Source: Curvibacter sp. (GTDB lineage Bacteria; Pseudomonadota; Gammaproteobacteria; Burkholderiales; Burkholderiaceae_C). Taken from it: DNA of 64,000 nt. The stretch is from positions 62,001-126,000 of the forward strand of contig JAHRYV010000001.1 in NCBI GenBank assembly GCA_020621965.1, given 5' to 3'. A program made the translations under genes and the position numbers. Below, piece after piece: positions 21,676-32,218 of this stretch (the first letter of the stretch is position 1; each line of letters starts with the position of its first letter). Under the pieces are notes generated by a model. The model ran no database searches and was not told the DNA's origin. It saw only the letters and a program-made list of their open reading frames with translations.

Positions 21676-21717
21676 CGAGAGCAAGGTTTTCTTTTGGCAA
21701 GGCAAATACCTTTGCAG

Positions 21718-21793
21718 CCGAGAGGGGGAGCGGGTGGCGGCCGATTTGGCAAAGCGCAGCGCCTATGAGGCCGCCGCCCGCTCCCCCTCTCGG
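21718..21793. repeat. Stem-loop B: 25-bp near-perfect inverted repeat whose 26-nt loop is the exact reverse complement of loop A
   Basis: CCGAGAGGGGGAGCGGGTGGCGGCC / GGCCGCCGCCCGCTCCCCCTCTCGG (one mismatch) around GATTTGGCAAAGCGCAGCGCCTATGA. Confidence 0.97.
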
Positions 21794-21832
21794 CCGCCAC
21801 ATGACTCACGTCGAAACGAGTGCTACCAAACT

Positions 21833-23032
21833 TCAGTTCGCAAACGCCGCGATACCGGTCTGCGCGCGCCCCAGGATCAGCGCATGGATGTCGTGCGTGC
21901 CCTCATAGGTGTTGACCACCTCCAGGTTCACCAGATGGCGCGCCACGCCGAACTCGTCGGAAATGCCGTTGCCGCCCATCATGTCGCGCGCCAGGCGCGC
22001 CACGTCCAGCGCCTTGCCGCAAGAGTTGCGCTTGAGGATGGAGGTGATCTCCACTGCCGCCGTGCCTTCGTCCTTCATGCGGCCCAGACGCAGGCAACCC
22101 AGCAGGCCGAGGCTGATCTCGGTCTGCATGTCGGCCAGCTTCTTCTGGATCAGCTGGTTGGCCGCCAGCGGACGACCGAACTGCTTGCGGTCCAGCACGT
22201 ACTGGCGCGCACGGAACCAGCAGTCCTCGGCCGCGCCCAGCGCGCCCCAGGCGATGCCGTAGCGCGCCGAGTTCAGGCAGGTGAAGGGGCCCTTAAGCCC
22301 CTGCACGTCGGGGAAGGCGTTCTCTTCCGGGCAGAACACGTTGTCCATCACGATCTCGCCGGTGATGGAGGCGCGCAGGCCCACCTTGCCGTGCACGGCG
22401 GGGGCGGACAGACCCTTCATGCCCTTTTCCAGCACGAAGCCGCGGATCGGGCCGACGGCGCCGCTCTCGCTGACCTCCTTGGCCCAGACCACGAAGACGT
22501 CGGCGATCGGGCTGTTGGAGATCCACATCTTGCTGCCCACCATGCGGTAGCCGCCGGCGGTCTTGTAGGCGCGCGTGGCCATGGAGTTGGGGTCGGAGCC
22601 GTGGTCGGGTTCGGTCAGGCCGAAGCAGCCGATCCACTCGCCCGTTGCCAGCTTGGGCAGGTACTTCTGCTTCTGCGCCTCGGAGCCGAATTCGAAGATC
22701 GGGACCATCACCAGGGACGACTGCACGCTCATCATGGAGCGGTAGCCGGAATCGACACGCTCCACTTCGCGGGCGATCAGGCCGTAGGCCACGTAGTTCA
22801 GGCCCGGGCCGCCGTACTGCTCGGGAATGGTGGGGCCCAGCAGGCCCAGCTCACCCATCTCGCGGAAGATGGCCGGGTCGGTTTTCTCATGGCGGAAGGC
22901 CTCCAGCACGCGGGGGGCCAGCTTGTCCTGGCAATAAGCGGCAGCGGCGTCGCGCACCATGCGCTCGTCGGCGCTGAGTTGCTGATCGAGGAGGAAGGGG
23001 TCGTTCCAGTGGAAGGCGGCATTGGTGGCCAT
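21833..23032 (-). CDS. gcdH: Acyl-CoA dehydrogenase, glutaryl-CoA dehydrogenase-like
   Basis: [36 protein letters not shown]...[17 protein letters not shown]...[26 protein letters not shown]. Confidence 0.9.
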   Translation of the reverse strand: MATNAAFHWNDPFLLDQQLSADERMVRDAAAAYCQDKLAPRVLEAFRHEKTDPAIFREMGELGLLGPTIPEQYGGPGLNYVAYGLIAREVERVDSGYRSMMSVQSSLVMVPIFEFGSEAQKQKYLPKLATGEWIGCFGLTEPDHGSDPNSMATRAYKTAGGYRMVGSKMWISNSPIADVFVVWAKEVSESGAVGPIRGFVLEKGMKGLSAPAVHGKVGLRASITGEIVMDNVFCPEENAFPDVQGLKGPFTCLNSARYGIAWGALGAAEDCWFRARQYVLDRKQFGRPLAANQLIQKKLADMQTEISLGLLGCLRLGRMKDEGTAAVEITSILKRNSCGKALDVARLARDMMGGNGISDEFGVARHLVNLEVVNTYEGTHDIHALILGRAQTGIAAFAN

Positions 23033-23191
23033 GATCGGTGCTCCAGTAGTCTGCCGCCATGGTAGCCATCGGCCGGTGCGAGGGCAAACGAGAATTTGGC
23101 ACCCACATATGATTAGAGCGCATATATAAACAACGCCCATTGCGGCACTTCATTGCTGTTGGCCGCGTCAGTTGTGTATATTTCGCACACC

Positions 23192-24091
23192 ATGCGCCGC
23201 AAGATCCCTTCGCTGCAAGCCCTGGCCTGCTTCGACGCCGCCGCCCGCCACGAGAGCTACACCCGTGCGGCGCAGGAGCTGGCCCTGACGCAAAGCGCCG
23301 TGTCGCGCCAGATCGGCGCGCTGGAAGAGTTCCTCGGCATCGCGCTGTTCCGGCGCACGCGCCACGGCGTGGCGCTCACACCCGGCGGTGCCGACTATGC
23401 GCGCCAGATCGCGCCGCGCCTGCAGGCGCTGGAGCGCGACACGCTGGACGCCATGTCCCGCCAGGGCACCGCCGGCGGCATCGCCCTGGCCGCGGTGCCC
23501 ACCTTCGCCACCCGCTGGCTGCTGCCGCGCCTGCCGCAACTCGCGCAGCAACATCCCGAGCTGGTGGTGCACATCGAGACGCGCACCCGTCCTTTCCTGT
23601 TTGCCGACACCGGCTTCGACGCCGCACTCTATTCCGGCACGCCTGAGCAGGTGGCCAACTGGGCCGGCACCCGCGCGCTCGCGCTGATCGACGAGGAGGT
23701 GGTGCCGGTCTGCGCCCCGGCCCTGCTGGGCGGGCGCCGCCGCCTGCAGCCCCGGGACCTCGCGGGCCTGCCGCTGCTGCAGCAGAGCACGCGGCCCGAG
23801 GCCTGGCGCCAGTGGTTCGAGGCCATGGCGGTGGAGGCGCCCCAGGCGCTGTCCGGCCCCCGCTATGAGCTGTATTCGATGACGGCCGCCGCCGCTGCCC
23901 AGGGCCTGGGCCTGGCATTGGTGCCGCGCCTGCTGATCGAGCCGGAGCTGGCGCGTGGCGAACTGGTGGTGGCCTGCCCACGGCCACTGAAAAGCGGCCG
24001 CGCCTACTGGCTGGTCATGCCCGAGCGCGGCGAGCCGCGGCCGGCGCTGGCGGCCTTCGCCGCCTGGCTGCAGCGGCAAGCCGGCCGCTGA
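23192..24091 (+). CDS. LysR-family regulator (GcvA-like), divergent from gcdH
   Basis: MRRKIPSLQALACFDAAARHESYTRAAQELALTQSAVSRQIGALEEFLGIALFRR. Confidence 0.92.
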   Translation: MRRKIPSLQALACFDAAARHESYTRAAQELALTQSAVSRQIGALEEFLGIALFRRTRHGVALTPGGADYARQIAPRLQALERDTLDAMSRQGTAGGIALAAVPTFATRWLLPRLPQLAQQHPELVVHIETRTRPFLFADTGFDAALYSGTPEQVANWAGTRALALIDEEVVPVCAPALLGGRRRLQPRDLAGLPLLQQSTRPEAWRQWFEAMAVEAPQALSGPRYELYSMTAAAAAQGLGLALVPRLLIEPELARGELVVACPRPLKSGRAYWLVMPERGEPRPALAAFAAWLQRQAGR

Positions 24092-24100
24092 GGCCCGCGC

Positions 24101-25246
24101 TCAGAGTTGTTCCACGCGGTTGCGGCCGTTCTGCTTGGCCCGGTACAGCGCCTGGTCGGCGACGTTGACCATGTCATCGGTCGAGCGGTCGGCCGTGATG
24201 TCCAGTGCGTGGCAGCCGATGCTGACGGTCAGCGGCATGCGTGGCCCATCGAGTGCCAGGAAGGTCGTGCGCTCCACGGTCAGCCGCAGGTGCTCCGCCA
24301 GCAGGGCCGCGCCCTGGGCGTCGGTCTCGGGCAGGACCACCAGGAACTCCTCGCCGCCCCAGCGGCCCGCCAGGTCCTGGGACCGCACCCTGGCCCGTAT
24401 GCAGTCGGCCAGCTGGCGCAGGGCCTGGTCGCCGGAGAGGTGGCCGTAGCTGTCGTTGATGCGCTTGAAGTGGTCTATGTCGATCATGAGCAGGGCCAGG
24501 GGGCGGCCGCTGCGCAAGGCTTGCGCCAGCTGCCGCGTCAGCGCTTCCTGGATGTCGCGGCGATTGCTCAGGCCCGTAAGTTCGTCCTGCATGGCCAGCT
24601 GGCGGTTGCGCTCGTCGGCACGCTCCTTGGTCATGACCACCATGCCGAAGTTGGACAGCACCATGGCGACGGAAGTGATGCTGAAGATCAGGGCCTGCAC
24701 GGCATTGGAGTCGGTGACGGATCGGATCTCCACCGTGCCGGACAACACAGCCGCGGCACGCACCAGCAGCGCCAGCAGAAATAGGCCGAAGCCGGCCAGC
24801 ACGAACTGCTTGCCGCGCCCGGGCGTCAAGGCCCAGCGCTGGTGCATGGCCCAGGCGAACTGGACGAACTGCACACTCAGCACGGCGGCCAGCAGCAACA
24901 CCCGCGCAACCATGTGATCCTGCAGCAGCGCGAAGGTCAGCGCCACAAAGGGCACCGGCGCCCAGATCCAGCGCCGCGGCGGCCGGCGGCCCTGGAACTT
25001 GTACACACCCTCGCTCATCAGCGCGAACACGGACGTGATCAGCACGTTGGCCAGCACGACCGACAGCCAGTCGCTGGCCACACCGCGCAGCGCGTACAAC
25101 ACATAGGCGCCGGTATGGGCCACCAGCGCCAGGGCCCAGTACATCAGGCCGTCGGCCCGGTCCCGCCGGGCGACCAGGCCGAGGCAGGCGGCCAGGGTGG
25201 TCGTGATCAGGATGTTGACGTACAGCAGGGTCGGCGTGTGCACCAT
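24101..25246 (-). CDS. Membrane diguanylate cyclase (GGDEF)
   Basis: Several N-terminal TM segments; DELTGLSNRRDIQEAL, MIDIDHFKRINDSYGHLSGDQAL, RWGGEEFLVVLPET. Confidence 0.93.
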   Translation of the reverse strand: MVHTPTLLYVNILITTTLAACLGLVARRDRADGLMYWALALVAHTGAYVLYALRGVASDWLSVVLANVLITSVFALMSEGVYKFQGRRPPRRWIWAPVPFVALTFALLQDHMVARVLLLAAVLSVQFVQFAWAMHQRWALTPGRGKQFVLAGFGLFLLALLVRAAAVLSGTVEIRSVTDSNAVQALIFSITSVAMVLSNFGMVVMTKERADERNRQLAMQDELTGLSNRRDIQEALTRQLAQALRSGRPLALLMIDIDHFKRINDSYGHLSGDQALRQLADCIRARVRSQDLAGRWGGEEFLVVLPETDAQGAALLAEHLRLTVERTTFLALDGPRMPLTVSIGCHALDITADRSTDDMVNVADQALYRAKQNGRNRVEQL

Positions 25247-25302
25247 GGTGTGCCCATTGTGGGGGCGCTCATGAGTCGCGGCCCGGTTCCCGAGCGCGAT
25301 GC

Positions 25303-27414
25303 TCAGTGACTTATTGCCGCTTGCCCGGCCGCGTAGCGTTCCGCGAACTGCACGTACCACTCCAGGCAACCCGGATTGGCCATGGCGTCCTGGTTGACCA
25401 CCTTGGCCAGCGGCTGGCCCAGCAGCAGCTTCTTGATCGGCAGCTCCTGCTTCTTGCCGGTGAGCGTGCGCGGGATCTCGGTCACCCGCAGGATTTCGTT
25501 GGGCAGGAAGCGCGGCGACAGTGCGGTCTTGATGGCGTCGTTGATCTTCGCCGTCATCGCGGCGTCGAGTGTGTAACCCGGACGCAGCACCACGAACAGC
25601 GGCATATAGCTCTCGCGCCCCAGGTACTCGAGGTCCACCACCATGGAGTCCAGCACCTCGGGCAGGGCTTCCACCGCGCTGTAGAGCTCGCTGGTGCCCA
25701 TGCGCAGGCCATGGCGGTTGATGGTGGCGTCGCTGCGGCCGTAGATGATGCAGCTGCCGCGCGGGGTGATCTTCAGCCAGTCGCCGTGGCGCCAGACGGG
25801 TCCGGCTTCGGGCCCCGCATCGCCGCCGCCGGGCCGGCGGCCGTGGCCGGCCGGGTACGTGTCGAAATAGCTGGCGAGATAGCGCTGATGCCCCTCGTCG
25901 TTCCAGAGGCGCAAGGGCATGCTCGGGATGGGCTGGGTGCAGACCAGTTCGCCCACGGCGTCGGTGACCGGCTCACCCTGCTCGTTCCAGGCCTCGACCG
26001 CGCAGCCCAGGATGCGGCACTGCATCTCACCCGGTACCTGGGGCAGTTCACGGTTGCCGCCGATGAAGGCGCCGGCAAAGTCCGTGCCGCCGGAAATATT
26101 GCTCCACCAGATGTCGGGGGTGCCGATGGCGCTCATCTGCGCGTCGCCCCAGCGCTGCACCTCCTCGCTCAGCGGCGAGCCGGTGGAGCCCAGGGCGCGC
26201 ACGCGGCCCAGCGGCCCGCAGCGTTGGAGGTCGATGCCGGCTTTCATGCAGTTGGCGTAGAAGGCGGCGCCGGCGCCGAAGTAGGTGACCTTGGTGTCGG
26301 CGGCGAAGCGCCACAGCGTGGTCCAGTCCGGGGCGGTGCGCTGGCCCGCCGCGTCCACGCTGGCGCCCGCCGGGCTGCCATCGAAGATGCAGACGGTGGT
26401 GCCGGTCAGCAGGCCGGCCAGCTGGCAGTTCCACATCACCCAGCCGGTCGAGCTGTACCAGTGGAAGCGTTCGCCGTAGGTGTTGGGCGCATAACTGCAG
26501 CCGATGTCGGTATTCAACGTGAGGGCCAGCGCGACGATGAGGATGCCGCCGTGTCCGTGCACGATGGGCTTGGGCAGGCCGGTGGTGCCGCTGGAGTAGA
26601 CCACCCACAGGGGATGGTCGAAGGGCAGCCACTCGGGCTGGAAGGCGCGGGTCTGCGCCTCATCGCGCGCCGTTGCCTGCGCGAAGGCCAGCACCTGCAC
26701 CCCGGCGCGCACAGCGAAACTGGGCAGTCCCAGCGTGGGCAGCACGATCAGGTGCTCGACCGTGGGCAACGCCGCGCAGAGCTCGGCCACCACCGCGCGC
26801 CGGTCGGCATCGCGCCCGCCGTAGTGCACACCGTCGCAGGCGATCAGCACCTTGGGTTCGATCTGCCGGAAGCGGTCCAGCACAGCGGCCGTCCCCATGT
26901 CGGGTGCGCACAGGCTCCACACCGCGCCGATGGCGGCGGTGGCGAGGAAGGCCACCATGGCCTCGGGAACATTGGGCAGATAGGCCACCACACGATCGCC
27001 GCGGCCCACCCCTAGCGCCTTGAGTTGCAGCGCCAGCGCAGCCACCTGGCGCTGCAGCTCGGGCCAGCTCAGCTCGCGCGCCTTCGCGCCCGCCGCCAGG
27101 CTGCGCTCGTCGTGGCTGACGATGGCGGGCAGGCCGGCGGCCTGTGCCATGGCCACGTGACGGAACACCTGCTGCACGTAGTTCACCTGGGCGCCCGGAA
27201 ACCAGCGCGCGCCCGGCATACGGTTTTCGGCCAGAGCGGCCGTGTGCGGCGTGGGCGAGCTCAGGCCATAGCAGTCCCAGATGCTCTGCCAATAGGCGTT
27301 CAGATCGGTGACCGACCAGCGCCAGAGCGCGTCGTAGGAGTCGAAGCTCAGGCCGCGGCGCTCACGCAGCCAGTTCTGGTAGAGCCGTAGTTGCGGAATG
27401 TTGGGTGCTTTCAT
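25303..27414 (-). CDS. Acetoacetyl-CoA synthetase
   Basis: LFKW-type AACS architecture: WFPGAQVNYVQQVFRH, VVYSSGTTGLPKPIVHGHGG, KQELPIKKLLLGQPLAKVVNQDAMANP. Confidence 0.9.
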   Translation of the reverse strand: MKAPNIPQLRLYQNWLRERRGLSFDSYDALWRWSVTDLNAYWQSIWDCYGLSSPTPHTAALAENRMPGARWFPGAQVNYVQQVFRHVAMAQAAGLPAIVSHDERSLAAGAKARELSWPELQRQVAALALQLKALGVGRGDRVVAYLPNVPEAMVAFLATAAIGAVWSLCAPDMGTAAVLDRFRQIEPKVLIACDGVHYGGRDADRRAVVAELCAALPTVEHLIVLPTLGLPSFAVRAGVQVLAFAQATARDEAQTRAFQPEWLPFDHPLWVVYSSGTTGLPKPIVHGHGGILIVALALTLNTDIGCSYAPNTYGERFHWYSSTGWVMWNCQLAGLLTGTTVCIFDGSPAGASVDAAGQRTAPDWTTLWRFAADTKVTYFGAGAAFYANCMKAGIDLQRCGPLGRVRALGSTGSPLSEEVQRWGDAQMSAIGTPDIWWSNISGGTDFAGAFIGGNRELPQVPGEMQCRILGCAVEAWNEQGEPVTDAVGELVCTQPIPSMPLRLWNDEGHQRYLASYFDTYPAGHGRRPGGGDAGPEAGPVWRHGDWLKITPRGSCIIYGRSDATINRHGLRMGTSELYSAVEALPEVLDSMVVDLEYLGRESYMPLFVVLRPGYTLDAAMTAKINDAIKTALSPRFLPNEILRVTEIPRTLTGKKQELPIKKLLLGQPLAKVVNQDAMANPGCLEWYVQFAERYAAGQAAISH

Positions 27415-27540
27415 GCCGGTCCTTGCGCGGATAGCGGGCGTACACGCAACTCTAGCAGCCGCCAGGCAGGGGCTGCTGCAAGAACCGGCCGGCGGCGCCG
27501 GGACTCGCGCCGGCATGACCGGCAGCGGGCCCTCGCCGAC

Positions 27541-30500
27541 TTATTTCTGGCCTTCGATGTACCAGTAGTTCTTGCGGCGCACCGGCGTGGCCGAGGGCTT
27601 GACCTTCGAGCCTTCGATGCCGGACTTCTTGGAGTTCGGCGCGCCGATGATGAAGGGCACGTTTTTGGTCTGCGTCTCGCCATTGATCTGGTATTCGACC
27701 GCTACGATGCCGGTCACGGGCGAGGGCGGCAGGCCGCCGCCGGTCAGGATCTGGTCGGTTGTCAATTTGCAGAAAACCGGGGCGGCGTAGATCTTGGCGC
27801 GACCCAGGTTGCTCAGGCAAGAGTTGGTGGACGGCGCCACCGGCTTGTTGGTGGCGAAATACGTCACGCCCATGGAGGTCGTCGGCGCGTTGACCACCTT
27901 CTCGCCGCTTTCCAAGTCCAGGTAGCAGCCATCGCCGGTGGAGGTGCCGGCTTCGCTGATGACCGTCATCGTGCTCGGTGTGATCGCAGCAGGCGTCACG
28001 GCCGGCTTGAAGCCCATGGTGCGGTCGAACACGGTGAAGAAGGCGTCCGTGGAAATCTGGTTCAGCGGCTTCTCCCGGTCGCCGCTGCCCACCAGCACGG
28101 CCACGAAGGTCGGCGCCATCACCACGTCCGGCGGATAGAAGAACTTGCGGTTGGAGGTAGCCGCGCCCTGCAGGGCCGCGAGCTTGTAGATGCCCCAGTC
28201 GGCGACGTCGGTGCTGCTCAGCGTCTCGAAATCCACCCGATAGACGTTGCCGCCCACGTCGACGGCATAGGCGCGGTCGATCTTGCCATCGATGTTGACG
28301 TCCATCAGCGTCACGTCGGCCGCGACGCTGCGCTCGGTCGGCAGCGAACGCAGCAGCGTACCGTCGAAGGCATCGAGCACCAGCACCGCGTTGCCCATGG
28401 TGGTGGCGCCGCGCGGCGAGGCGTCCTCGGCGGCGGCATCGTAGCCGGCGCCCATGATGATGACTGGGTTGGCCCGCCCCTTGACGAAAGCCACCTTGGG
28501 CTCGGACCAGGTCTGGCCCAACACGCCGAAGCCGCTGTCAGTGCTGGAACGTTTCCACTTGAATTTCGGCGCCGCCGGATCGCTGACGTCCAGGGCATAC
28601 AGCAGCCGGCCGCCGCGGCGCATGCCGACATAGATGTGCACCTTCTCCGTAACGCCCGCGGCGTCGATCTTCTGGTAAACCCCGATCGGACCGTCCATCA
28701 GGTAGTCGCGCGGTTTCGGATCGGTGAGGGCCGCGGGGGTGGTCGACAGGCGGATTGCCGGCGTGTTGTCGCGCAGACGCTTGAGCTTGCCCAGCCGCTC
28801 CTCCGCGGCAAAACCCCACAGTTCTTCGCCGGCGCCGGCGCCGCTCTGGTTGCCGTTGACCGCGCGCAGCAGGCCGTCGTTGGAGCCGTAGTACAGGATC
28901 ACGCCGGTGGTCCCGCCGTAGTTCACCACCGCCGGGCGCGAATGCAGCACGTCGCCGTGCACGCTGGGGCGGATGGTCGTGGTGCCGCCAGGCCCTTGCT
29001 CGTCCGCGGCATTGTCCGTGCCGCGGGCCCAGTTGATGATGGCGGTCCGCTCGGTGGCGGTGCTCACGCCCAGCATGGCCTGCGTGATGCCGCCGTTGCT
29101 GTCGACGAACTGGGCGGCCGTTGTCGTCGCCAGGTCGGTACCTTCGGCGCAGCCCAGGCAGGTGTAGACCTTGCGGGTGGCCTGCGACGTCGCGTAGTTG
29201 GTACGGATACGCTGGGCCACACCGCCTTTTTCCACCACTTCGCCGTCGGGACTGTCGGAGCCCGAAGGGGGTGTGCCCATGGGCTGGTTGACCCAGAAGC
29301 TGCTGTCCGTGGTCCAGAACGACACCGCGCTAGGCGCGATGAAGCCGGTGGAGCCGCTCACGATGGCGTTGCCGTTTGCGTCGGTCAGGGCGATGGAGTC
29401 TGTCGCTGGGTCGTAGGAGAACTTGTACTGCTTGACGTTGCCGCGCCAGCGCGGACGGCCCAGCTCATCCGGGCGGAACATGCCCATATAGACCTGGTTC
29501 AGATAGGTGCCGCGCGCGTTCACACTCACCGGCAGGCTGGCCGAGGAGAACACGCTGTTGACCGCCTGCATCTCGTTGAACAGTTTCAGGATGGCGTCCA
29601 CGATGGCGTTGACGCTGGAGCCGCTGTAGTAGTTACCGCCGCCCTGCCCCGCGGTGCTGGCCATCAGGACCGGAAAGGTACCGTCGCTGCCCGTGCCCGC
29701 CAGCACCGCGATGGCGTGAGTGGTCACGTATTGCTCACCGTCCTTGCTGCTGGTGTCCATCTTGGTCAGGAAGCGCGCCATCTCGTCCACCCAGTCGGCC
29801 TGGTCGTTGCCCAGGGCCGCGTTGACGATCTCCGCCTTCAGCTTGGCGCGCTCCGCCAGAGTCCAACTGGGCAGGTCGGCGTCCACACGCGCAGCCAGCA
29901 GGCCGCGCACGGCCTTTTCCTCGGTGGTGATCTGGGGCGAGCCGTTACCGATCAGGATGATGTGGTTCTTGGCGCAGGAGGCAGCCGCCGGGCTGTTGTA
30001 GGCACCGCCGGCCAGGAACGCGTCCCGGTCCCGCTTGGGTGCCAGCTGGCCGTTGCGCGGGGCCATGCCCTTGAAGTAGAGGTAGGCCTCGTACATGGCC
30101 TGGCCGTAGTCGGCGTTGCTGCCCTTGTCGGTGTTTACCGACAGGTTCTTGATGAAGTCCTTGTAGACCGCCTTGTTTTCCTTCGTCAGCGGCAGGAAAC
30201 GCACCCGCGGATAGGCGCCGGCGTTGTTCGGCTCGTTCATCAGCAGCACGCCGACGTTGAACAGCGCCGTGCCGTCTTCAGCCACCGGCAGCGCGTCGAT
30301 GGCGTTGTACAGCGCGCATTTCTCGATCGAGAACTTCTTGCCCTGGGGAGTCGGGCCGTCGGCGGTGTCCACCCCGTCGTCCTTGTAGTGGCAGGTGGGC
30401 GCGCCCGAGACGTTGGCCCCCCAGTTGGCCGAACTGTCCCAGATGAAGAGCACGTTGGGCTTGTCCGCGCTCAGGTTGGCGCCGACGTAGATGTCGATGT

Positions 30501-30609
30501 CCTCGGCGCGGGCGGTGCCGGCGGCGACCAGGGCGCAGGCGCCCAGCAGCAGCCAGCGGCGGCAGGCGCCGGCCCATCCACGTTGATTGCTTGTTGTTTG
30601 CTGATTCAT
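27541..30609 (-). CDS. pilY1: Type IV pilus-associated protein PilY1-like
   Basis: Signal peptide then DIDIYVGANLSADKPNVLFIWDSSANW; GRPRWRGNVKQYKF; C-terminal beta-propeller-like region; lies in a minor pilin operon. Confidence 0.88.
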   Translation of the reverse strand: MNQQTTSNQRGWAGACRRWLLLGACALVAAGTARAEDIDIYVGANLSADKPNVLFIWDSSANWGANVSGAPTCHYKDDGVDTADGPTPQGKKFSIEKCALYNAIDALPVAEDGTALFNVGVLLMNEPNNAGAYPRVRFLPLTKENKAVYKDFIKNLSVNTDKGSNADYGQAMYEAYLYFKGMAPRNGQLAPKRDRDAFLAGGAYNSPAAASCAKNHIILIGNGSPQITTEEKAVRGLLAARVDADLPSWTLAERAKLKAEIVNAALGNDQADWVDEMARFLTKMDTSSKDGEQYVTTHAIAVLAGTGSDGTFPVLMASTAGQGGGNYYSGSSVNAIVDAILKLFNEMQAVNSVFSSASLPVSVNARGTYLNQVYMGMFRPDELGRPRWRGNVKQYKFSYDPATDSIALTDANGNAIVSGSTGFIAPSAVSFWTTDSSFWVNQPMGTPPSGSDSPDGEVVEKGGVAQRIRTNYATSQATRKVYTCLGCAEGTDLATTTAAQFVDSNGGITQAMLGVSTATERTAIINWARGTDNAADEQGPGGTTTIRPSVHGDVLHSRPAVVNYGGTTGVILYYGSNDGLLRAVNGNQSGAGAGEELWGFAAEERLGKLKRLRDNTPAIRLSTTPAALTDPKPRDYLMDGPIGVYQKIDAAGVTEKVHIYVGMRRGGRLLYALDVSDPAAPKFKWKRSSTDSGFGVLGQTWSEPKVAFVKGRANPVIIMGAGYDAAAEDASPRGATTMGNAVLVLDAFDGTLLRSLPTERSVAADVTLMDVNIDGKIDRAYAVDVGGNVYRVDFETLSSTDVADWGIYKLAALQGAATSNRKFFYPPDVVMAPTFVAVLVGSGDREKPLNQISTDAFFTVFDRTMGFKPAVTPAAITPSTMTVISEAGTSTGDGCYLDLESGEKVVNAPTTSMGVTYFATNKPVAPSTNSCLSNLGRAKIYAAPVFCKLTTDQILTGGGLPPSPVTGIVAVEYQINGETQTKNVPFIIGAPNSKKSGIEGSKVKPSATPVRRKNYWYIEGQK

Positions 30610-30622
30610 ATCTCGCCTCTTT

Positions 30623-31195
30623 TCATTTGCAGGCACTGTCCGCGTCAGTGACCAGCACCCGCAGGGAAACCCCTTGGTGGACGGCCACCTCGGCGTCGCT
30701 GGCCGGGTCTTTCACGGAGGCCCGGATATTCCATTCGCTGTTGGCACACATCGAGTCGCCGGTTTCCGTGGCCCCACTGGTTGATTCGATGCCGGTGTTC
30801 TTGCCGCCGGCCGTGCTCATGCAGGCCAGATCAGCCGGCACACTCGGGTCCAGCTGATTGGCCTTGATCGTCTTGACCTTGTTGCACTTGGGCTGGGGGT
30901 TGCGGGTGACGTTGTAGTCGGCCTTGCCGTCGCCGTCGATATCCACCGTAAATGGCGTGGCGGCGATCAAGGCCGGATTGGTCGAGAACTGGGTGTTGCT
31001 GATGGTGGAGGCCAGCGCCACCTGCGCGGCCGCCAGGGCCTCGTTGCGCACCTGGATATTGCCGGTGATCCTGACGTTGGTCGTGGTCGTCTTGAACATC
31101 ATGACCGTCATCAGACTCATCACCATCAGGAAGATCAAGGTGACGATCAGGGTGGCGCCGCCCTGGCGCCCGGCTTCATGGTGGCATGTGCGCAT
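30623..31195 (-). CDS. pilX: Minor pilin assembly protein PilX-like
   Basis: GGATLIVTLIFLMVMSLMTVMMFKTTTTNVRITGNIQVRNEALAAAQ. Confidence 0.85.
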   Translation of the reverse strand: MRTCHHEAGRQGGATLIVTLIFLMVMSLMTVMMFKTTTTNVRITGNIQVRNEALAAAQVALASTISNTQFSTNPALIAATPFTVDIDGDGKADYNVTRNPQPKCNKVKTIKANQLDPSVPADLACMSTAGGKNTGIESTSGATETGDSMCANSEWNIRASVKDPASDAEVAVHQGVSLRVLVTDADSACK

Positions 31196-31198
31196 GGC

Positions 31199-32218
31199 TT
31201 ATCTTTCCCTCGGTCCCGCCACGTTCTGCAGCTTTGCGGTGGTGACGAACAGCTTGCGCTTGTACTTGTCGTTATACGGGCCCAGCGTGCCGTGCAGGCC
31301 CATGACATAACTTTTGGCGGGAACGGGCTCCTTGGCCTCGTCGTCGGTGCGGGCCAGCACGTAGATGCGGGCGGTTACGACGTTTTCCCACTTGTTGTCC
31401 GCCGCACCGGCCACGCCGCTGAGGGCGGTACGGTAGAGCTCGGGGATGCCGTCGTTGTTCGTGTCGAAACCGTACTCCAGCGCGATGTGCTCGATGCCGC
31501 TGGCCAGGGGCGTCACGGTGATCGTGTTGCCGGTCAGCTCGGCGCGCTTGAGGGTGGGGATCTTGTCGGCCGCGCTGCCCGTGCACTCGTTGCACGAGGC
31601 CACGTAATAGAGCCGGGTGATGTAGCGCCGCACGTCGCTGGCGGCGGTACAGGCGAGATTGCGCAGCGTGAAGGCGCTCTTTTGCGCGGCGACGACGTAG
31701 GCCGTGGCGGCGGTGTCGTCGTTGCACTGCGAGGTCTGCACGTAGGCGATGCCGGCACTGTCGTTGACGCTGGCCTGGGGGGTGGTGGTCGTCTCCAGGC
31801 GGCGCAGCACGACCGCCGGACTGGTGCTCGAAGAGTAGGTCGCGCAGGTCAGTGCGGCCAGTTCGGCCACTGTCTTGCCCTCCATCGGGCTGGGGCGTTT
31901 TTTGGTGTCGTTGTCCCAGCCCAGATCAGCGAGCGCGGTGGCACAGGCGCCGGGGTTGGTATAGACCGCGCTGTCCGCGGGCACTTCGCCGTAATACCCC
32001 GCGACCGCGAGTTCCTGGGCCAGCAGATCCACCACGTAGCGCCCGTTCTCGATCTGGCGCGAGGTGCTTTCCAGCTCGCGGCCAACCCGGCTGCTGTTGG
32101 CAAACATCACGGCCAGCCCCGCCAGCACGATCAAGCCGATGGCCATGCCGACCATCAACTCGATCAGCGTGACGCCACGCTGACCGGAACGGGGAAGGGT
32201 GGGTATGCGATGGTTCAT
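31199..32218 (-). CDS. pilW: Minor pilin PilW-like
   Basis: GQRGVTLIELMVGMAIGLIVLAGLAVMFANSSRVGRELESTSRQIENGRYVVDLLAQELAVAGYYG. Confidence 0.88.
   Translation of the reverse strand: MNHRIPTLPRSGQRGVTLIELMVGMAIGLIVLAGLAVMFANSSRVGRELESTSRQIENGRYVVDLLAQELAVAGYYGEVPADSAVYTNPGACATALADLGWDNDTKKRPSPMEGKTVAELAALTCATYSSSTSPAVVLRRLETTTTPQASVNDSAGIAYVQTSQCNDDTAATAYVVAAQKSAFTLRNLACTAASDVRRYITRLYYVASCNECTGSAADKIPTLKRAELTGNTITVTPLASGIEHIALEYGFDTNNDGIPELYRTALSGVAGAADNKWENVVTARIYVLARTDDEAKEPVPAKSYVMGLHGTLGPYNDKYKRKLFVTTAKLQNVAGPRER

Noticed and set aside
21549-21908. 119-aa ORF across the double stem-loop
   Set aside because: Its repeated peptides simply reflect the inverted repeats; no RBS or family.
27391-30651. 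1086-aa plus-strand ORF opposite pilY1
   Set aside because: Antisense to a recognisable PilY1; low-complexity Arg/His/Gly/Val composition typical of GC-rich shadow ORFs.
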